Assembly: GCF_000718635.1 (NCBI RefSeq)
Contig: NZ_JOBF01000010.1
Span: 130,629 to 194,628, forward strand
DNA length: 64,000 nt
Source of the DNA: Streptomyces varsoviensis
GTDB lineage: Bacteria > Actinomycetota > Actinomycetes > Streptomycetales > Streptomycetaceae
Direction: 5' to 3'
Under the pieces are notes generated by a model. That model was not told the DNA's origin and ran no database searches. It saw nothing but the letters and a program-made list of their open reading frames with translations. Positions 17,485 through 27,855 of this stretch are shown here, piece by piece (position 1 is the first letter of the stretch; each line of letters opens with the position of its first letter). The position numbers were made by a program, and so were the translations under genes.

Positions 17485-18944
17485 ACAAACCCCTGCGCCG
17501 TATCGCGATCTTCTGCGGGCTGCTGGTCCTCGCGCTGCTGGTGCGCGACAACTGGGTGCAGTTCGTCCAGGCCGACGAGCTGAAGAACCACAAGAAGAAC
17601 CGCCGCGTCCAGATCGCCACGTACAGCAAGCCGCGCGGCGACATCATCGTCGACGGGCAGCGCATCACCGGCTCCACGAAGACCGACAGCATCGACTTCA
17701 AGTACAAGCGGACGTACAAGAACGGGCCGATGTGGGCGCCCGTCACGAGCTACGCCTCGCAGGTCTTCGGCTCCCGGGGGATCGAGGCGCTGGAGGACAA
17801 GATCCTCACCGGTGAGGACGACCGGCTCTTCTTCAACCGCACCATCGACATGGTCACCGGCAAGGGCAAGAAGGGCGGCGACGTCGTCACCACCCTCAAC
17901 GCCAAGGCGCAGGAGGCCGCGTTCAAGGGGCTAGGCGACAAGAAGGGCGCGGTCGCGGCCCTCGACCCGCGCACCGGCAAGATCCTCGCGCTGGCCTCCA
18001 CCCCCTCGTACGACCCGTCCAAGATCGCGGGCAGCAGCAAAGAGGACGAGAAGGAGTGGAAGCGGCTGCTGGCCGACAAGGACAAGGCGATGCTCAACCG
18101 GGCGCTCCAGGAGTCCTATCCGCCCGGCTCGACCTTCAAGCTGGTCACCGCCTCCGCGGCGCTGGAGAACGGCCTCTACAGCGGCATCGACGAGCCCACG
18201 AAGTCGCCGCTGCCGTACTACCTGCCGGACACGAACAAGCAGCCGCTGAACAACGAGGGCGACATCCCCTGCAAGAACGCCACGCTGCGGGAGGCGCTCC
18301 GGGTCTCCTGCAACACCGTCTTCGGCAAGATCAGCGCGGACCTGGGCAACAAGAAGATGAAGGAGGAGGCCGAGAAGTTCGGCTTCAACGACCCCAAGGT
18401 CGACACGCCGACGCGCGCGGCCGAGTCCAAGTACCCCAAGGACAACCGGCCGCAGAACGCCATGGCCGGCATCGGCCAGGCGTCCAACACGGCCACCCCC
18501 CTCCAGATGGCCATGGTCACCTCGGCGATCGCCAACAACGGCAAGCTCATGCAGCCGTACATGGTCGACAAGCTGCGGGCGCCGAATCTCAACGTCATCG
18601 AGCAGACGGAGCCCAAGGAGTACAGCCGGCCGCTCTCCAGCTCCAACGCCCAGAAGCTCCAGGACATGATGGAGACGGTGGTCGAGAAGGGCACCGGCAC
18701 CATGGCCCAGATCGACGGCGTCAAGGTCGGCGGCAAGACCGGTACCGCCCAGCACGGCGAGAACAACAAGGCCAACCCGTACGCCTGGTTCGTCTCCTAC
18801 GCGAAGACGGACAAGGGCTCCCCGGTCGCCGTCGCCTGCGTCATCGAGAGCTCCGACACCCTGCGCGACGACATCGCGGGCGGCAAGCTCGCCGCGCCGG
18901 TCGCCAAGGCGGTCATGGAGGCGGTACTCAAGACAGCGAAGTGA
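17481..18944 (+). CDS. pbpA: Class B penicillin-binding protein PbpA
   Basis: A 487-aa transpeptidase partner of the SEDS protein. It has an N-terminal membrane anchor (residues 7-22), a short dimerisation domain and a transpeptidase domain with all three active-site motifs: S-T-F-K at Ser217, S-C-N, and K-T-G-T at Lys419-Thr422. The length matches mycobacterial PbpA. It starts inside the stop of the upstream ftsW/rodA gene and is 165 bases ahead of pknB. Confidence 0.94.
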   Translation: MNKPLRRIAIFCGLLVLALLVRDNWVQFVQADELKNHKKNRRVQIATYSKPRGDIIVDGQRITGSTKTDSIDFKYKRTYKNGPMWAPVTSYASQVFGSRGIEALEDKILTGEDDRLFFNRTIDMVTGKGKKGGDVVTTLNAKAQEAAFKGLGDKKGAVAALDPRTGKILALASTPSYDPSKIAGSSKEDEKEWKRLLADKDKAMLNRALQESYPPGSTFKLVTASAALENGLYSGIDEPTKSPLPYYLPDTNKQPLNNEGDIPCKNATLREALRVSCNTVFGKISADLGNKKMKEEAEKFGFNDPKVDTPTRAAESKYPKDNRPQNAMAGIGQASNTATPLQMAMVTSAIANNGKLMQPYMVDKLRAPNLNVIEQTEPKEYSRPLSSSNAQKLQDMMETVVEKGTGTMAQIDGVKVGGKTGTAQHGENNKANPYAWFVSYAKTDKGSPVAVACVIESSDTLRDDIAGGKLAAPVAKAVMEAVLKTAK

Positions 18945-19109
18945 CCCCGCTCACCCCCGCAACCGAGCGCCGCACGTGGCGGTACCGGTCTGATATCGGG
19001 TGACGGTCGCGCCCGGATCACGAAAGGCGCGCCGGGTACGGTATGCCCGGACAGCACACCGCCGGACCCCACACCGGTGCGGTCAGGATTGACGGAGAGG
19101 GCTGGATCT

Positions 19110-21134
<2,025 letters not shown>

Positions 21135-21199
21135 CGCCCCTCCCGGCACGCCTCGCCCGGCACGGCGCTAGGCGGTAGCCGCCAGCGGTCCGCGAGACG

Positions 21200-21244
21200 A
21201 AGCCCGGCGCCCTCCCCGAGATCCTGGGGAGGGCGCCGGGCTTT
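21200..21244. terminator. Strong bidirectional terminator between pknB and sortase gene
   Basis: Arms of 17-18 bases, AAGCCCGGCGCCCTCCCC and its complement, enclose an 8-base loop and end in CTTT. It separates two convergent genes and could serve both strands. Confidence 0.9.
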
Positions 21245-21277
21245 CGCCTGCGCGGGCGGGTGGTAGGAAGAGGGCCG

Positions 21278-21991
21278 CTACCGCAGCTCCGCCGGGGGCG
21301 TGCGCTTGGCGTCGACCTTCTGCGTGCGTTCGAGCTGCGCCCAGACGACATAGCGGTAGTCGGAGGTGTAGACGGGGGTGCAGGTCGTCAGGGTGAGGTA
21401 GCGGCCGGGCTGCTTCTTGCCGGATTCCTTCGGGACCTGGTCGATGACCTCGACGTTGTACTTCGAGGTCTCGCGCAGCTCGGCGTAGACCTTGTAGACG
21501 TACCAGACGTCGCGCGTCTCGAAGACGACCGCGTCGCCGTCCTTGAGCTTGTCGATGTTGTGGAACTTCGCGCCGTGCCCGTCGCGGTGCGCGGCCAGCG
21601 TGACGTTTCCCTTCTTGTCCCACGGCATCGCCGACTTCACCGGGGAGGTGTAGAAACCGGCGACGCCCTCGTTGAGGGTGCCGGTGTCGGTCCCCTTCTT
21701 CACGAGGACCTCGCCGTTCTTCATGGCCGGTACGTGCAGGAAGCCGATGCCGTCCTTGGTGTTCAGCGCCCCCGGGCCGCCGTTCGCCCAGTTGTCGCGG
21801 ACGTGGTGGCCCTGGCGTGACGCCTCGCGGTCGGCGAGGACGTTCGTCCACCACAGCGAGTAGACGACGAACAGAGCCAGCAGCAGGCCGACCGTGATCA
21901 GCAGTTCGCCGATGAAGCTGACGGTGGCGGCGATCCGCCCCCGGCCGCGGCGCGCTGGCCGTCGCGGCTCGTCGTGCTCGGTCCGTGCCAC
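21278..21991 (-). CDS. Class E sortase (first of three)
   Basis: A 237-aa membrane-anchored transpeptidase. After a basic N-terminus, one membrane helix spans about residues 28-48. The sortase barrel contains the catalytic His in LAAHRDGHG, the catalytic Cys in T-L-T-T-C-T-P, and an Arg in the following YTSDYRYVVW. The pattern is class E (srtE), which in Streptomyces anchors chaplins and other LAxTG proteins. Two more sortases lie upstream in the same operon direction. It is separated from the second sortase by a 63-bp near-palindrome. Confidence 0.92.
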   Translation of the reverse strand: MARTEHDEPRRPARRGRGRIAATVSFIGELLITVGLLLALFVVYSLWWTNVLADREASRQGHHVRDNWANGGPGALNTKDGIGFLHVPAMKNGEVLVKKGTDTGTLNEGVAGFYTSPVKSAMPWDKKGNVTLAAHRDGHGAKFHNIDKLKDGDAVVFETRDVWYVYKVYAELRETSKYNVEVIDQVPKESGKKQPGRYLTLTTCTPVYTSDYRYVVWAQLERTQKVDAKRTPPAELR

Positions 21992-22084
21992 GGCGCTCGT
22001 ACCCCTTGTTCACTGAATTCGCTGGTCTGTCGGCCCCGTTGGCCCGCCGGCCCGCCGGACGGCTCCTCGGCCGCCGCCGGGCTC

Positions 22085-22147
22085 AGAGCCTGTGTCATAT
22101 ACCTGGCCGGGCGCCCGACGCCTGGCCAGGGATATGACACAGGCTCT
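22085..22147. repeat. 63-bp near-perfect palindrome between two sortase genes
   Basis: Two 29-base arms, each starting AGAGCCTGTGTCATAT from its outer end and continuing CCTGGCC, match at 27 of 29 positions around a 5-base centre. The right arm ends one base into the stop codon of the second sortase gene. It could be a terminator or attenuator, a REP-type element, or a miniature inverted-repeat element; no transposase is present and no T-run follows. Confidence 0.9.
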
Positions 22148-23715
22148 CACTCGACGAGCGCGTCCGGCTTGCCCTTGCTGCGCGGCCGTTCGTCGACCAT
22201 CTTGCCCCAAACGATCATTCGATACGTACTGGTGAATTCCGGCGTGCAGGTGGTGAGCGTGATGTACCGGCCGGGCTTGGCGAACCCGGACCCGGTCGGC
22301 ACCGGGCGGATGACGCCGGTGTTGGACGGCGCGGTCTGCGGGAGCGCGCTCGTCATCTCGTACGTGTAGTACGCGCTCTTCGTCTCCACGACGATCTTGT
22401 CGCCCGGCTTGAGCTGGTTGATGTAGCGGAACGGTTCGCCATGGGTGTTGCGGTGCCCGGCGAGCGCGAAGTTGCCCTTCTTGTCCCAGGGCATCGCGGT
22501 CTTCAGCGCGCCGTCCGCGTAGTGGCCGACCATGCCGTGGTCGAGGACCTTCGGCTTGCTGATGCCCTCCGCGATCGGCGCCTTCACGTCCAGCTTCGGG
22601 ATGTAGATGATCGCGAACCCCTGGCCGGGCGAGAACGCCCCGGCGCTCCGGTCCTCGCCGCCGCCCTCGTCCCACTTGTGCTGGAGGCTGTTCGCGGCGC
22701 CGCCCGCCTGCTGGTGGGCGATCACGTTCGTCCACCAGAGCTGGTACGTGACGAAGAGCAGCATCAGCACGCCGATCGTGATGAAGCCCTCGCCGAGCAG
22801 CCGGCTCACGATCACGCCGGGGCTCTCCTTGCGGGCCCGCGCCGCGCGGCGCGCCTCCAGCCTGGTGCGCGGCGCCGCGGGCGCCCCCGCGGGGGCGGCG
22901 GCCGGGGGAGCCGTCCGGCGGCCCCGGCCGGAGCGCTTGGCGGCTTCCTGAGCGGCCTTCCGGCGCGCGGCCCGGCCTTCGGGCCGGGGTCCATCCCCCG
23001 CCTCCGCACCGGTCGCCGTTGCGGGCGCGGCAGCCGCGGCGAAGTCCGGCCCGAGATCAAGGGTCAGGGTCCCGCCGTCGGGGGGCGGGGGCGGAGGGGC
23101 CTGCGGGGCGGGCTGCGGGACGGGCCTCGGCGCGGCCGTTGTCGGCTGCTCGTGAGGCCCATGCGGTCCATGAGAACCGTGAGAACCATGAGTCCCGTGC
23201 GGCTCGTTGGGGGCGTGCGGTCGGAACCAGGGCGAGCCCTGGCGCCCCGCGGGCTGCTCGGTCGGCTGCGGCTGCGGTTGTGACTGCGGCTGCGGCTGCG
23301 CGGTCGGCTGCCGGGTCGGCGGCTCCTGCGGCCGTACGGTCCTGGAGGCGGCCTCATAGGCTCGTACGGGCGCGTGTGGCCGTACGGGGCCCGGCGCGCG
23401 TACGGGATCAGGCGCGCGTACGGGCTCGTGGGGGCGTACGGCCTCCGGAGCGCGCTGGTGGTGCGGGCCGGGCTCCGGCCCCCGCGCGGTTTCCCGCCCG
23501 CCCGGCTCCTGCCGGGCGGGCGGCGGCGCCGGGCGGCCCGGCAGGGGGTCGGTCAGCGGGTCGTCGAGCAGTTCGACGGCCGCCGCGAACGCACCGGTGT
23601 CCTCATAAGGGTCGTACGGGTCATGCCGGTCGTACGGGCTGTACGCCCCGTACGGCGGCGCCGGCTCCTGGGCGTCCTGCGCCGCGCCCTCGCGCTCGGG
23701 GCGGAGTGCGGTCAC
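22147..23715 (-). CDS. Class E sortase with about 290-residue proline-rich N-terminal extension
   Basis: A 522-aa protein. The C-terminal 230 residues are a class E sortase: membrane helix (EGFITIGVLMLLFVTYQLWW), catalytic His in LAGHRNTHG, catalytic Cys in T-L-T-T-C-T-P, and Arg in TYRMIVWGK. The N-terminal part, cytoplasmic by topology, is low complexity: PYDRHDPYDPYED, repeated VRAP/VRPH units, a Gln/Pro stretch, His/Gly repeats (HGSHGSHGPHGP) and a basic segment just before the membrane. The GTG start overlaps the stop of the pabA-like gene (GTGA). This extension is much longer than in the neighbouring sortases and may be a protein-interaction region. Confidence 0.88.
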   Translation of the reverse strand: MTALRPEREGAAQDAQEPAPPYGAYSPYDRHDPYDPYEDTGAFAAAVELLDDPLTDPLPGRPAPPPARQEPGGRETARGPEPGPHHQRAPEAVRPHEPVRAPDPVRAPGPVRPHAPVRAYEAASRTVRPQEPPTRQPTAQPQPQSQPQPQPTEQPAGRQGSPWFRPHAPNEPHGTHGSHGSHGPHGPHEQPTTAAPRPVPQPAPQAPPPPPPDGGTLTLDLGPDFAAAAAPATATGAEAGDGPRPEGRAARRKAAQEAAKRSGRGRRTAPPAAAPAGAPAAPRTRLEARRAARARKESPGVIVSRLLGEGFITIGVLMLLFVTYQLWWTNVIAHQQAGGAANSLQHKWDEGGGEDRSAGAFSPGQGFAIIYIPKLDVKAPIAEGISKPKVLDHGMVGHYADGALKTAMPWDKKGNFALAGHRNTHGEPFRYINQLKPGDKIVVETKSAYYTYEMTSALPQTAPSNTGVIRPVPTGSGFAKPGRYITLTTCTPEFTSTYRMIVWGKMVDERPRSKGKPDALVE

Positions 23716-24350
23716 GCGCCGGCCTTGCCGACCACCGGCGCGAGGCCCGCCGCGCGGTCGACGGCGGCCGGGTCGCCGCACGTCTCCAGCCAGTTGGCGA
23801 GCATCAGGTGGCCCCACTCCGTGAGCACCGACTCGGGGTGGAACTGCACGCCCTCCACGGGCAGGTCGCGGTGTTTGAGCCCCATCACGATCCCCGTGTC
23901 CGTACGGGCCGTGACCCGCAACTCGTCCGGCACCGTGCCGTGTTCGAGGGCCAGCGAGTGGTAGCGGGTGGCGGTGAACGGCGAGGGCAGGCCGCGGAAG
24001 ACCCCGACGCCCTCGTGAGCGACGGGCGAGGTCTTGCCGTGCAGCAGCTCGGGGGCGCGCCCGACGACGCCGCCGTAGGCGACCGCCATGGACTGCATGC
24101 CCAGGCACACGCCGAAGACGGGGACGCCGTTGTCCGCGCAGTGCCGGACCATGTCGACGCAGACGCCCGCCTGCTCGGGCGTGCCCGGGCCGGGGGAGAG
24201 CAGCACGCCGTCGAATCCGTCCCGCGCGTGCGCGAGTTCGACCTCGTCGTTGCGGACCACCTCGCACTCGGCGCCGAGCTGGTAGAGGTACTGGACGAGG
24301 TTGAAGACGAAGCTGTCGTAGTTGTCCACGACCAGGACGCGAGCGCTCAC
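23712..24350 (-). CDS. pabA: Glutamine amidotransferase of PabA/TrpG type
   Basis: A 212-aa class I glutamine amidotransferase that supplies ammonia to aminodeoxychorismate or anthranilate synthase. It has D-N-Y-D-S-F-V-F-N-L, the oxyanion motif S-P-G-P-G-T-P, the nucleophile Cys in F-G-V-C-L-G-M-Q, and the His-x-Glu pair in Q-F-H-P-E-S-V. The gene sits between sortases as trpG/pabA sits next to pknB in mycobacteria (Rv0013). GTG 24350 overlaps the stop of the small upstream gene. PabA and TrpG cannot be separated by sequence alone. Confidence 0.9.
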   Translation of the reverse strand: MSARVLVVDNYDSFVFNLVQYLYQLGAECEVVRNDEVELAHARDGFDGVLLSPGPGTPEQAGVCVDMVRHCADNGVPVFGVCLGMQSMAVAYGGVVGRAPELLHGKTSPVAHEGVGVFRGLPSPFTATRYHSLALEHGTVPDELRVTARTDTGIVMGLKHRDLPVEGVQFHPESVLTEWGHLMLANWLETCGDPAAVDRAAGLAPVVGKAGA

Positions 24351-24526
24351 CGGGCCGTACCCGCCATTCCGTTGTCGACCGTCACGTCGTTGAACGGGAG
24401 CAGCGGCTCCGCCCACGGGAAGACGTACTGGAAGAGCACGTAGACGATCGCCAGCACCAGTACGAGCGAGATCAGCGCCCGCACCCACGCGTTGCCCGGC
24501 AGATGCCGCCAGATCCAGCCGTACAT
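24347..24526 (-). CDS. Small single-pass membrane protein (59 aa)
   Basis: A 59-aa frame, MYGWIWRHLPGNAWV at the start, with one hydrophobic helix (residues about 17-35, ALISLVLVLAIVYVLFQYV) and a short C-terminal tail ending GMAGTAR. The stop codon overlaps the GTG of the pabA-like gene, and GGA lies just before the ATG. Position, coupling and composition make it credible; function is unknown. It could be an accessory of the sortases or of the wall machinery. Confidence 0.75.
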   Translation of the reverse strand: MYGWIWRHLPGNAWVRALISLVLVLAIVYVLFQYVFPWAEPLLPFNDVTVDNGMAGTAR

Positions 24527-24533
24527 GCTGTCC

Positions 24534-24635
24534 CTACTTGCCGATGACGAAGACGGAAATCCCGCCGCCGCGACGGGTCGCGGCGGCGCGGTGCAGCACC
24601 AGGGTAAGGCTCCGGGCCTGTGACGGGTGGGTCAC
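24534..24635 (-). CDS. Candidate 33-aa coupled reading frame
   Basis: A 33-codon frame starting at a GTG that overlaps the stop of the third sortase gene (GTGA) and ending 7 bases before the next ATG. It encodes a short basic peptide (HRAAATRRGGGISVFVIGK at the end). A perfect 11-bp inverted repeat, GCCGCCGCGAC/GTCGCGGCGGC (24564-24587), lies within it, so this stretch may instead be an RNA structure between two genes. Weakly supported as a gene. Confidence 0.3.
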   Translation of the reverse strand: MTHPSQARSLTLVLHRAAATRRGGGISVFVIGK

Positions 24636-25387
24636 CTCGGCAAAGCCTCGGGCTTCCCCTTCTCCACCGGCTGGGTCGCGTCCAGGTGCGCCCAGGCGAT
24701 CAGCCGGTGGCTGTGGCCCCACTCGGGTTCGCAGGTGGTGAGCGTGAGATAGCGGCCGGGCCCGTTGAACCCCGACTTCCGCGGCACGGGGTCGATGACG
24801 CCGATGTCGGAGGGGAGCGTCTTGTACGGCCTGCGGTCGATCCGGTACGTGAACCAGGTCGCCCCGTCCCGCACCACCACCGCGTCCCCGGGGCGCAGCT
24901 CGGGGAAGTCCTTGAACGGGTCGCCGTACGTGCGGCGGTGCCCGGCCACCGCGAAGTTGCCCGTCTCGCCGAGGCGCGCGGTGTTCGCGTAGTGGCCGAG
25001 CCCCTTCTTCAGCACGGAGGTGCCGGTGCCCTCCAGGACGGGCTTGGACCAGCCGGACCCGAACCGCGGGATGTACATGACCGCGAACGACTCGCCTTCC
25101 TCGTAAGGCGTCTGCGGGGGCGGCGTCGGCGTCCCGGTCGACTGGCCCGGCTGCCCGGACCGTCCCGGCTCCCCTGACGCTCCCGGCTCCCCCGGTTTCG
25201 CGCTGCCGGCCGCCACGGAGCCGGTGGACCACTTGTCCTGGAGGCGGTCGAGTTCGCCGTTCATGGCGCTGTCGGCCCGTACCCCGGTCCAGTACAGGAC
25301 GTAGACGACGAACAGGACGATCAGGGTGCCGACGGTGACGCACAGCTCGCTGAACGTCCGGACGACCACCCGCGCGTTCACCTTCAC
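24632..25387 (-). CDS. Class E sortase (third of three)
   Basis: A 251-aa protein starting at GTG 25387. It has an N-terminal membrane helix (VTVGTLIVLFVVYVLYW), a Pro/Gly/Ser-rich extracellular spacer (residues about 58-90), and a sortase barrel with catalytic His in VAGHRRTYG, Cys in T-L-T-T-C-E-P and Arg in HSHRLIAW. It lies immediately downstream of the DUF881 gene and upstream of the small membrane-protein gene. Confidence 0.92.
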   Translation of the reverse strand: MKVNARVVVRTFSELCVTVGTLIVLFVVYVLYWTGVRADSAMNGELDRLQDKWSTGSVAAGSAKPGEPGASGEPGRSGQPGQSTGTPTPPPQTPYEEGESFAVMYIPRFGSGWSKPVLEGTGTSVLKKGLGHYANTARLGETGNFAVAGHRRTYGDPFKDFPELRPGDAVVVRDGATWFTYRIDRRPYKTLPSDIGVIDPVPRKSGFNGPGRYLTLTTCEPEWGHSHRLIAWAHLDATQPVEKGKPEALPR

Positions 25388-25438
25388 GGCCGCTCCCGTC
25401 GTCGGCTGGGCCTGACCGACGCCCGCCGCCGCGTACGG

Positions 25439-26203
25439 CTACGACGCGGGCTTCGCGTAGTGGAGATCCACTGTGCCCGAGTAGCCGGGAAGAGTCACCG
25501 CGTCGTGCTGGTCGACTTTCCAGCCGAGCCCGTACGCGTTCACGTACTGCTTGTAGTTCTGGATCGCGGTCGTGGAGTCCAGCGCCTTGCGCAGCGCGGT
25601 CCGGTCGCCGACGGCGGTCACCTTGTACGGCGGGGAGTAGACGCGGCCCTGCAGGATGAGGGTGTTGCCCACACAGCGCACGGCGCTGGTGGAGATCAGC
25701 CGCTGGTCCATGATCCGGATGCCCTTGGCCCCGCCCCGCCACAGCGCGTTGACGACGGCCTGGAGGTCCTGCTGGTGGATGACCAGGTCGTTGGGCTGCG
25801 GCTCCGGGACGCCGGGGATACGGGCGGTGGCGCCCTGCGGGGCGTCGGTGAGGGTGACGCTCAGCCCGCTGCCGGTGAGCGGCTTGGTGCCGGCGCTCTT
25901 CTCCAGGCCGGCGATGTGCCGGTCCTCCTCCTTCGTGTTGCCGTTGTCGCGCCGGGCCAGCGCGTCCACCTCGGCGCGTACGCCCGCGGCGCTCTCGTCG
26001 AGGGCCGCGTTCTTGTGGCTGCGCTCCTGGATGAGGTCGGAGAGGCGGAGCATGGAGTCGTCGGTGCGCAGGTCGGTGCCCTGCGCGGTGTTGAAGCTCA
26101 TCCAGAAAATCAGGCCCGCCAGCGCGAACACACCCGCGGTGAGCAGCCGGACCGGACGGAAACGCCGGGAGCCGGTGCTGGTGGAGTCGGCAGAATTGCT
26201 CAA
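25439..26203 (-). CDS. DUF881 family protein
   Basis: A 254-aa protein with one N-terminal membrane helix (LLTAGVFALAGLIFWMSF), an extracellular coiled-coil segment and the DUF881 domain (GSGLSVTLTDAP; NDLVIHQQDLQAVVNALWRGGAKGIRIMDQRL; GNTLILQGRVYSPPYKVTAVGD). The start is TTG at 26203, preceded by GAGAGG. The mycobacterial homologue Rv0012 lies in the same place next to crgA, suggesting a link with the division or wall machinery. The biochemical role is unknown. Confidence 0.9.
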   Translation of the reverse strand: MSNSADSTSTGSRRFRPVRLLTAGVFALAGLIFWMSFNTAQGTDLRTDDSMLRLSDLIQERSHKNAALDESAAGVRAEVDALARRDNGNTKEEDRHIAGLEKSAGTKPLTGSGLSVTLTDAPQGATARIPGVPEPQPNDLVIHQQDLQAVVNALWRGGAKGIRIMDQRLISTSAVRCVGNTLILQGRVYSPPYKVTAVGDRTALRKALDSTTAIQNYKQYVNAYGLGWKVDQHDAVTLPGYSGTVDLHYAKPAS

Positions 26204-26346
26204 CGTACCCTTATCCTCTCCGACGCCGCGGAAGCACTACGCTAACGGACGGCCGGGGCACGGCAGCGACCCCCGCCACCACCCGTCCCGACTGACAGTT
26301 TTGTATCCCCGCGCGGTCACGCAGCGCATCGACAGGAGAGTTCCTC

Positions 26347-26604
26347 GTGCCGAAGTCACGTATCCGCAAGAAGGACGACTTCACCCCGCCGCCGGCGGCG
26401 AAGCAGCAGAACGTCAGGCTCAGCAGCGGACGCCGCTGGGTGGCACCGCTGATGCTGGCGATGTTCGCCCTCGGCCTGGCGTGGATCGTCGTCTTCTACG
26501 TGACGCGCGGAGACCTGCCGATCTCCGCCCTGCACAACTGGAACATCGTGATCGGCTTCGGCTTCATCGCCGCGGGGTTCGTGGTCTCCACGCAGTGGAA
26601 GTAG
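26347..26604 (+). CDS. crgA: Cell division protein CrgA
   Basis: An 85-aa inner-membrane protein with a basic N-terminus ([10 protein letters not shown]) and two membrane helices ([37 protein letters not shown]). CrgA coordinates division and septation in Streptomyces and recruits wall enzymes in mycobacteria. The GTG at 26347 has AGGAGAG upstream. It is divergent from the DUF881 gene, as in other actinobacteria. Confidence 0.95.
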   Translation: MPKSRIRKKDDFTPPPAAKQQNVRLSSGRRWVAPLMLAMFALGLAWIVVFYVTRGDLPISALHNWNIVIGFGFIAAGFVVSTQWK

Positions 26605-26662
26605 CCTTCTCCGGCCCTGTGCGGCAGCTCTCCGCGGGCTCTGCCCTGAGCCTGTCGCCGAG

Positions 26663-26862
26663 TTATCCACACCCTCATCCACACTGGGGAAAAACTCAGA
26701 CGATCTGTGGATAACTTCCCCGGCGTTGACGCCGGTGTGACCGGTCGGCCGCCCCGCGCGCCCACGATCACGCCCCCGTCTTCCTGGGCAAACACGGATC
26801 AGGGGCGGCACGAACAGCAGTTCCCCACAGCATGCACAAGATCCGTCATTCTCTGTGGACAA
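26663..26862. promoter_or_regulatory. Cluster of four DnaA-box sequences in the crgA-rhomboid spacer
   Basis: TTATCCACA at 26663-26671, TCATCCACA at 26675-26683, TGTGGATAA (reverse of TTATCCACA) at 26706-26714 and TGTGGACAA (reverse of TTGTCCACA) at 26854-26862. All fit the DnaA consensus TT(A/G)TCCACA with at most one change. They lie in a 387-base gene-free, locally A/T-rich spacer. Too few boxes for oriC itself; a DnaA-titrating or regulatory cluster fits better. Confidence 0.8.
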
Positions 26863-26991
26863 CTCGGGGAGGACGCGGGCGAGAACGTGGGGGGGAAGGC
26901 CGGGTGAGGCCGTGAGCGGCTGTAGGAAACCGGTCAGCCGTTGCCTGGTCAGGCGTTGAGGCGCCAAGCCGTCGCCTGGCCCGTTGGCTGG

Positions 26992-27855
26992 TCAGCCGTT
27001 GAGCTGCACGGTCCGTACGGCCACCACGGCGGCGATCGCGAGCAGCATCAGCGCGGCAGTGCCCCACTGTGTGAGGGCGCGCTTGTCGCGGGGCGCGTGC
27101 ACCATGCCGTACGCCACCGCCGTGCCGACCACCAGGCCGCCGACGTGCGCCTGCCAGGAGATGTTCGACCAGGTGAAGCTGATCAGCAGGTTCAGCGCGA
27201 GCAGCACGACGACCGGCCGCATGTCGTACTTGAGGCGGCGCATCAGCACCGCCGTGCCGCCCAGCATCCCGAAGATCGCCCCGGAGGCGCCGAGCGTCCC
27301 CATGTTCTGCGCCGTGAGCAGATAGGCCAGCGCGTTGCCGCCGAGCCCCGCCAGCAGGAACAGCGCCAGGAACCGGACGCGGCCCAGAGCCGCCTCCAGC
27401 GGCGGGCCCAGCCACCACAGCGAGAGCATGTTGAAGCCGATGTGCCAGAACTCCTTGTGCGCGAACATCGAGGTCAGCAGCCGGTACCACTCGCCGTTGG
27501 CGACGCCGACCTCGCCGGGGAGCCGCGGGTCGTACGCCTTCCCGACCAGGGAGAGGGCGTCGACGAGGGAGTCCCCCACGAAGTACACCGCGATGAACAC
27601 CGCGAGGTTGATCCCCAGCAGGACCTTGGTGACCAGCCGCGGATCGGCGGTCACGGGGCCGCCCGCGACGGTGCGCGGCGCGTTCGCCCGGGGCGACTGC
27701 CCGGTGCCCGAGCCGCTGCCCACGCACTCGGGGCACTGGAAGCCGACCGAGGCGCTGACCATGCAGTCGGGACAGATCGGCCGGTCGCAGCGCACACAGC
27801 GCACGCCGGTCTCCCGGTCCGGATGCCGGTAGCAGCAGACCGCCTGGTCCTCCAT
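26992..27855 (-). CDS. Rhomboid family intramembrane serine protease with N-terminal zinc-finger-like motif
   Basis: A 287-aa protein. The first 45 residues hold Cys/His pairs (CCYRHPDRETGVRCVRC; CPDC; CPEC) like the B-box-type motif seen before actinobacterial rhomboids. Six membrane helices follow, with H-I-G-F-N-M-L, the serine motif G-A-S-G-A-I-F-G and the catalytic His in WQAHVGG. ATG 27855 has GGGGAG 5 bases upstream. Substrates are unknown. Confidence 0.92.
   Translation of the reverse strand: MEDQAVCCYRHPDRETGVRCVRCDRPICPDCMVSASVGFQCPECVGSGSGTGQSPRANAPRTVAGGPVTADPRLVTKVLLGINLAVFIAVYFVGDSLVDALSLVGKAYDPRLPGEVGVANGEWYRLLTSMFAHKEFWHIGFNMLSLWWLGPPLEAALGRVRFLALFLLAGLGGNALAYLLTAQNMGTLGASGAIFGMLGGTAVLMRRLKYDMRPVVVLLALNLLISFTWSNISWQAHVGGLVVGTAVAYGMVHAPRDKRALTQWGTAALMLLAIAAVVAVRTVQLNG

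Noticed and set aside
26605..26991. Chromosomal origin oriC
   Set aside because: Only four DnaA boxes and no adjacent dnaA or dnaN; Streptomyces oriC has many more boxes and lies between those genes.
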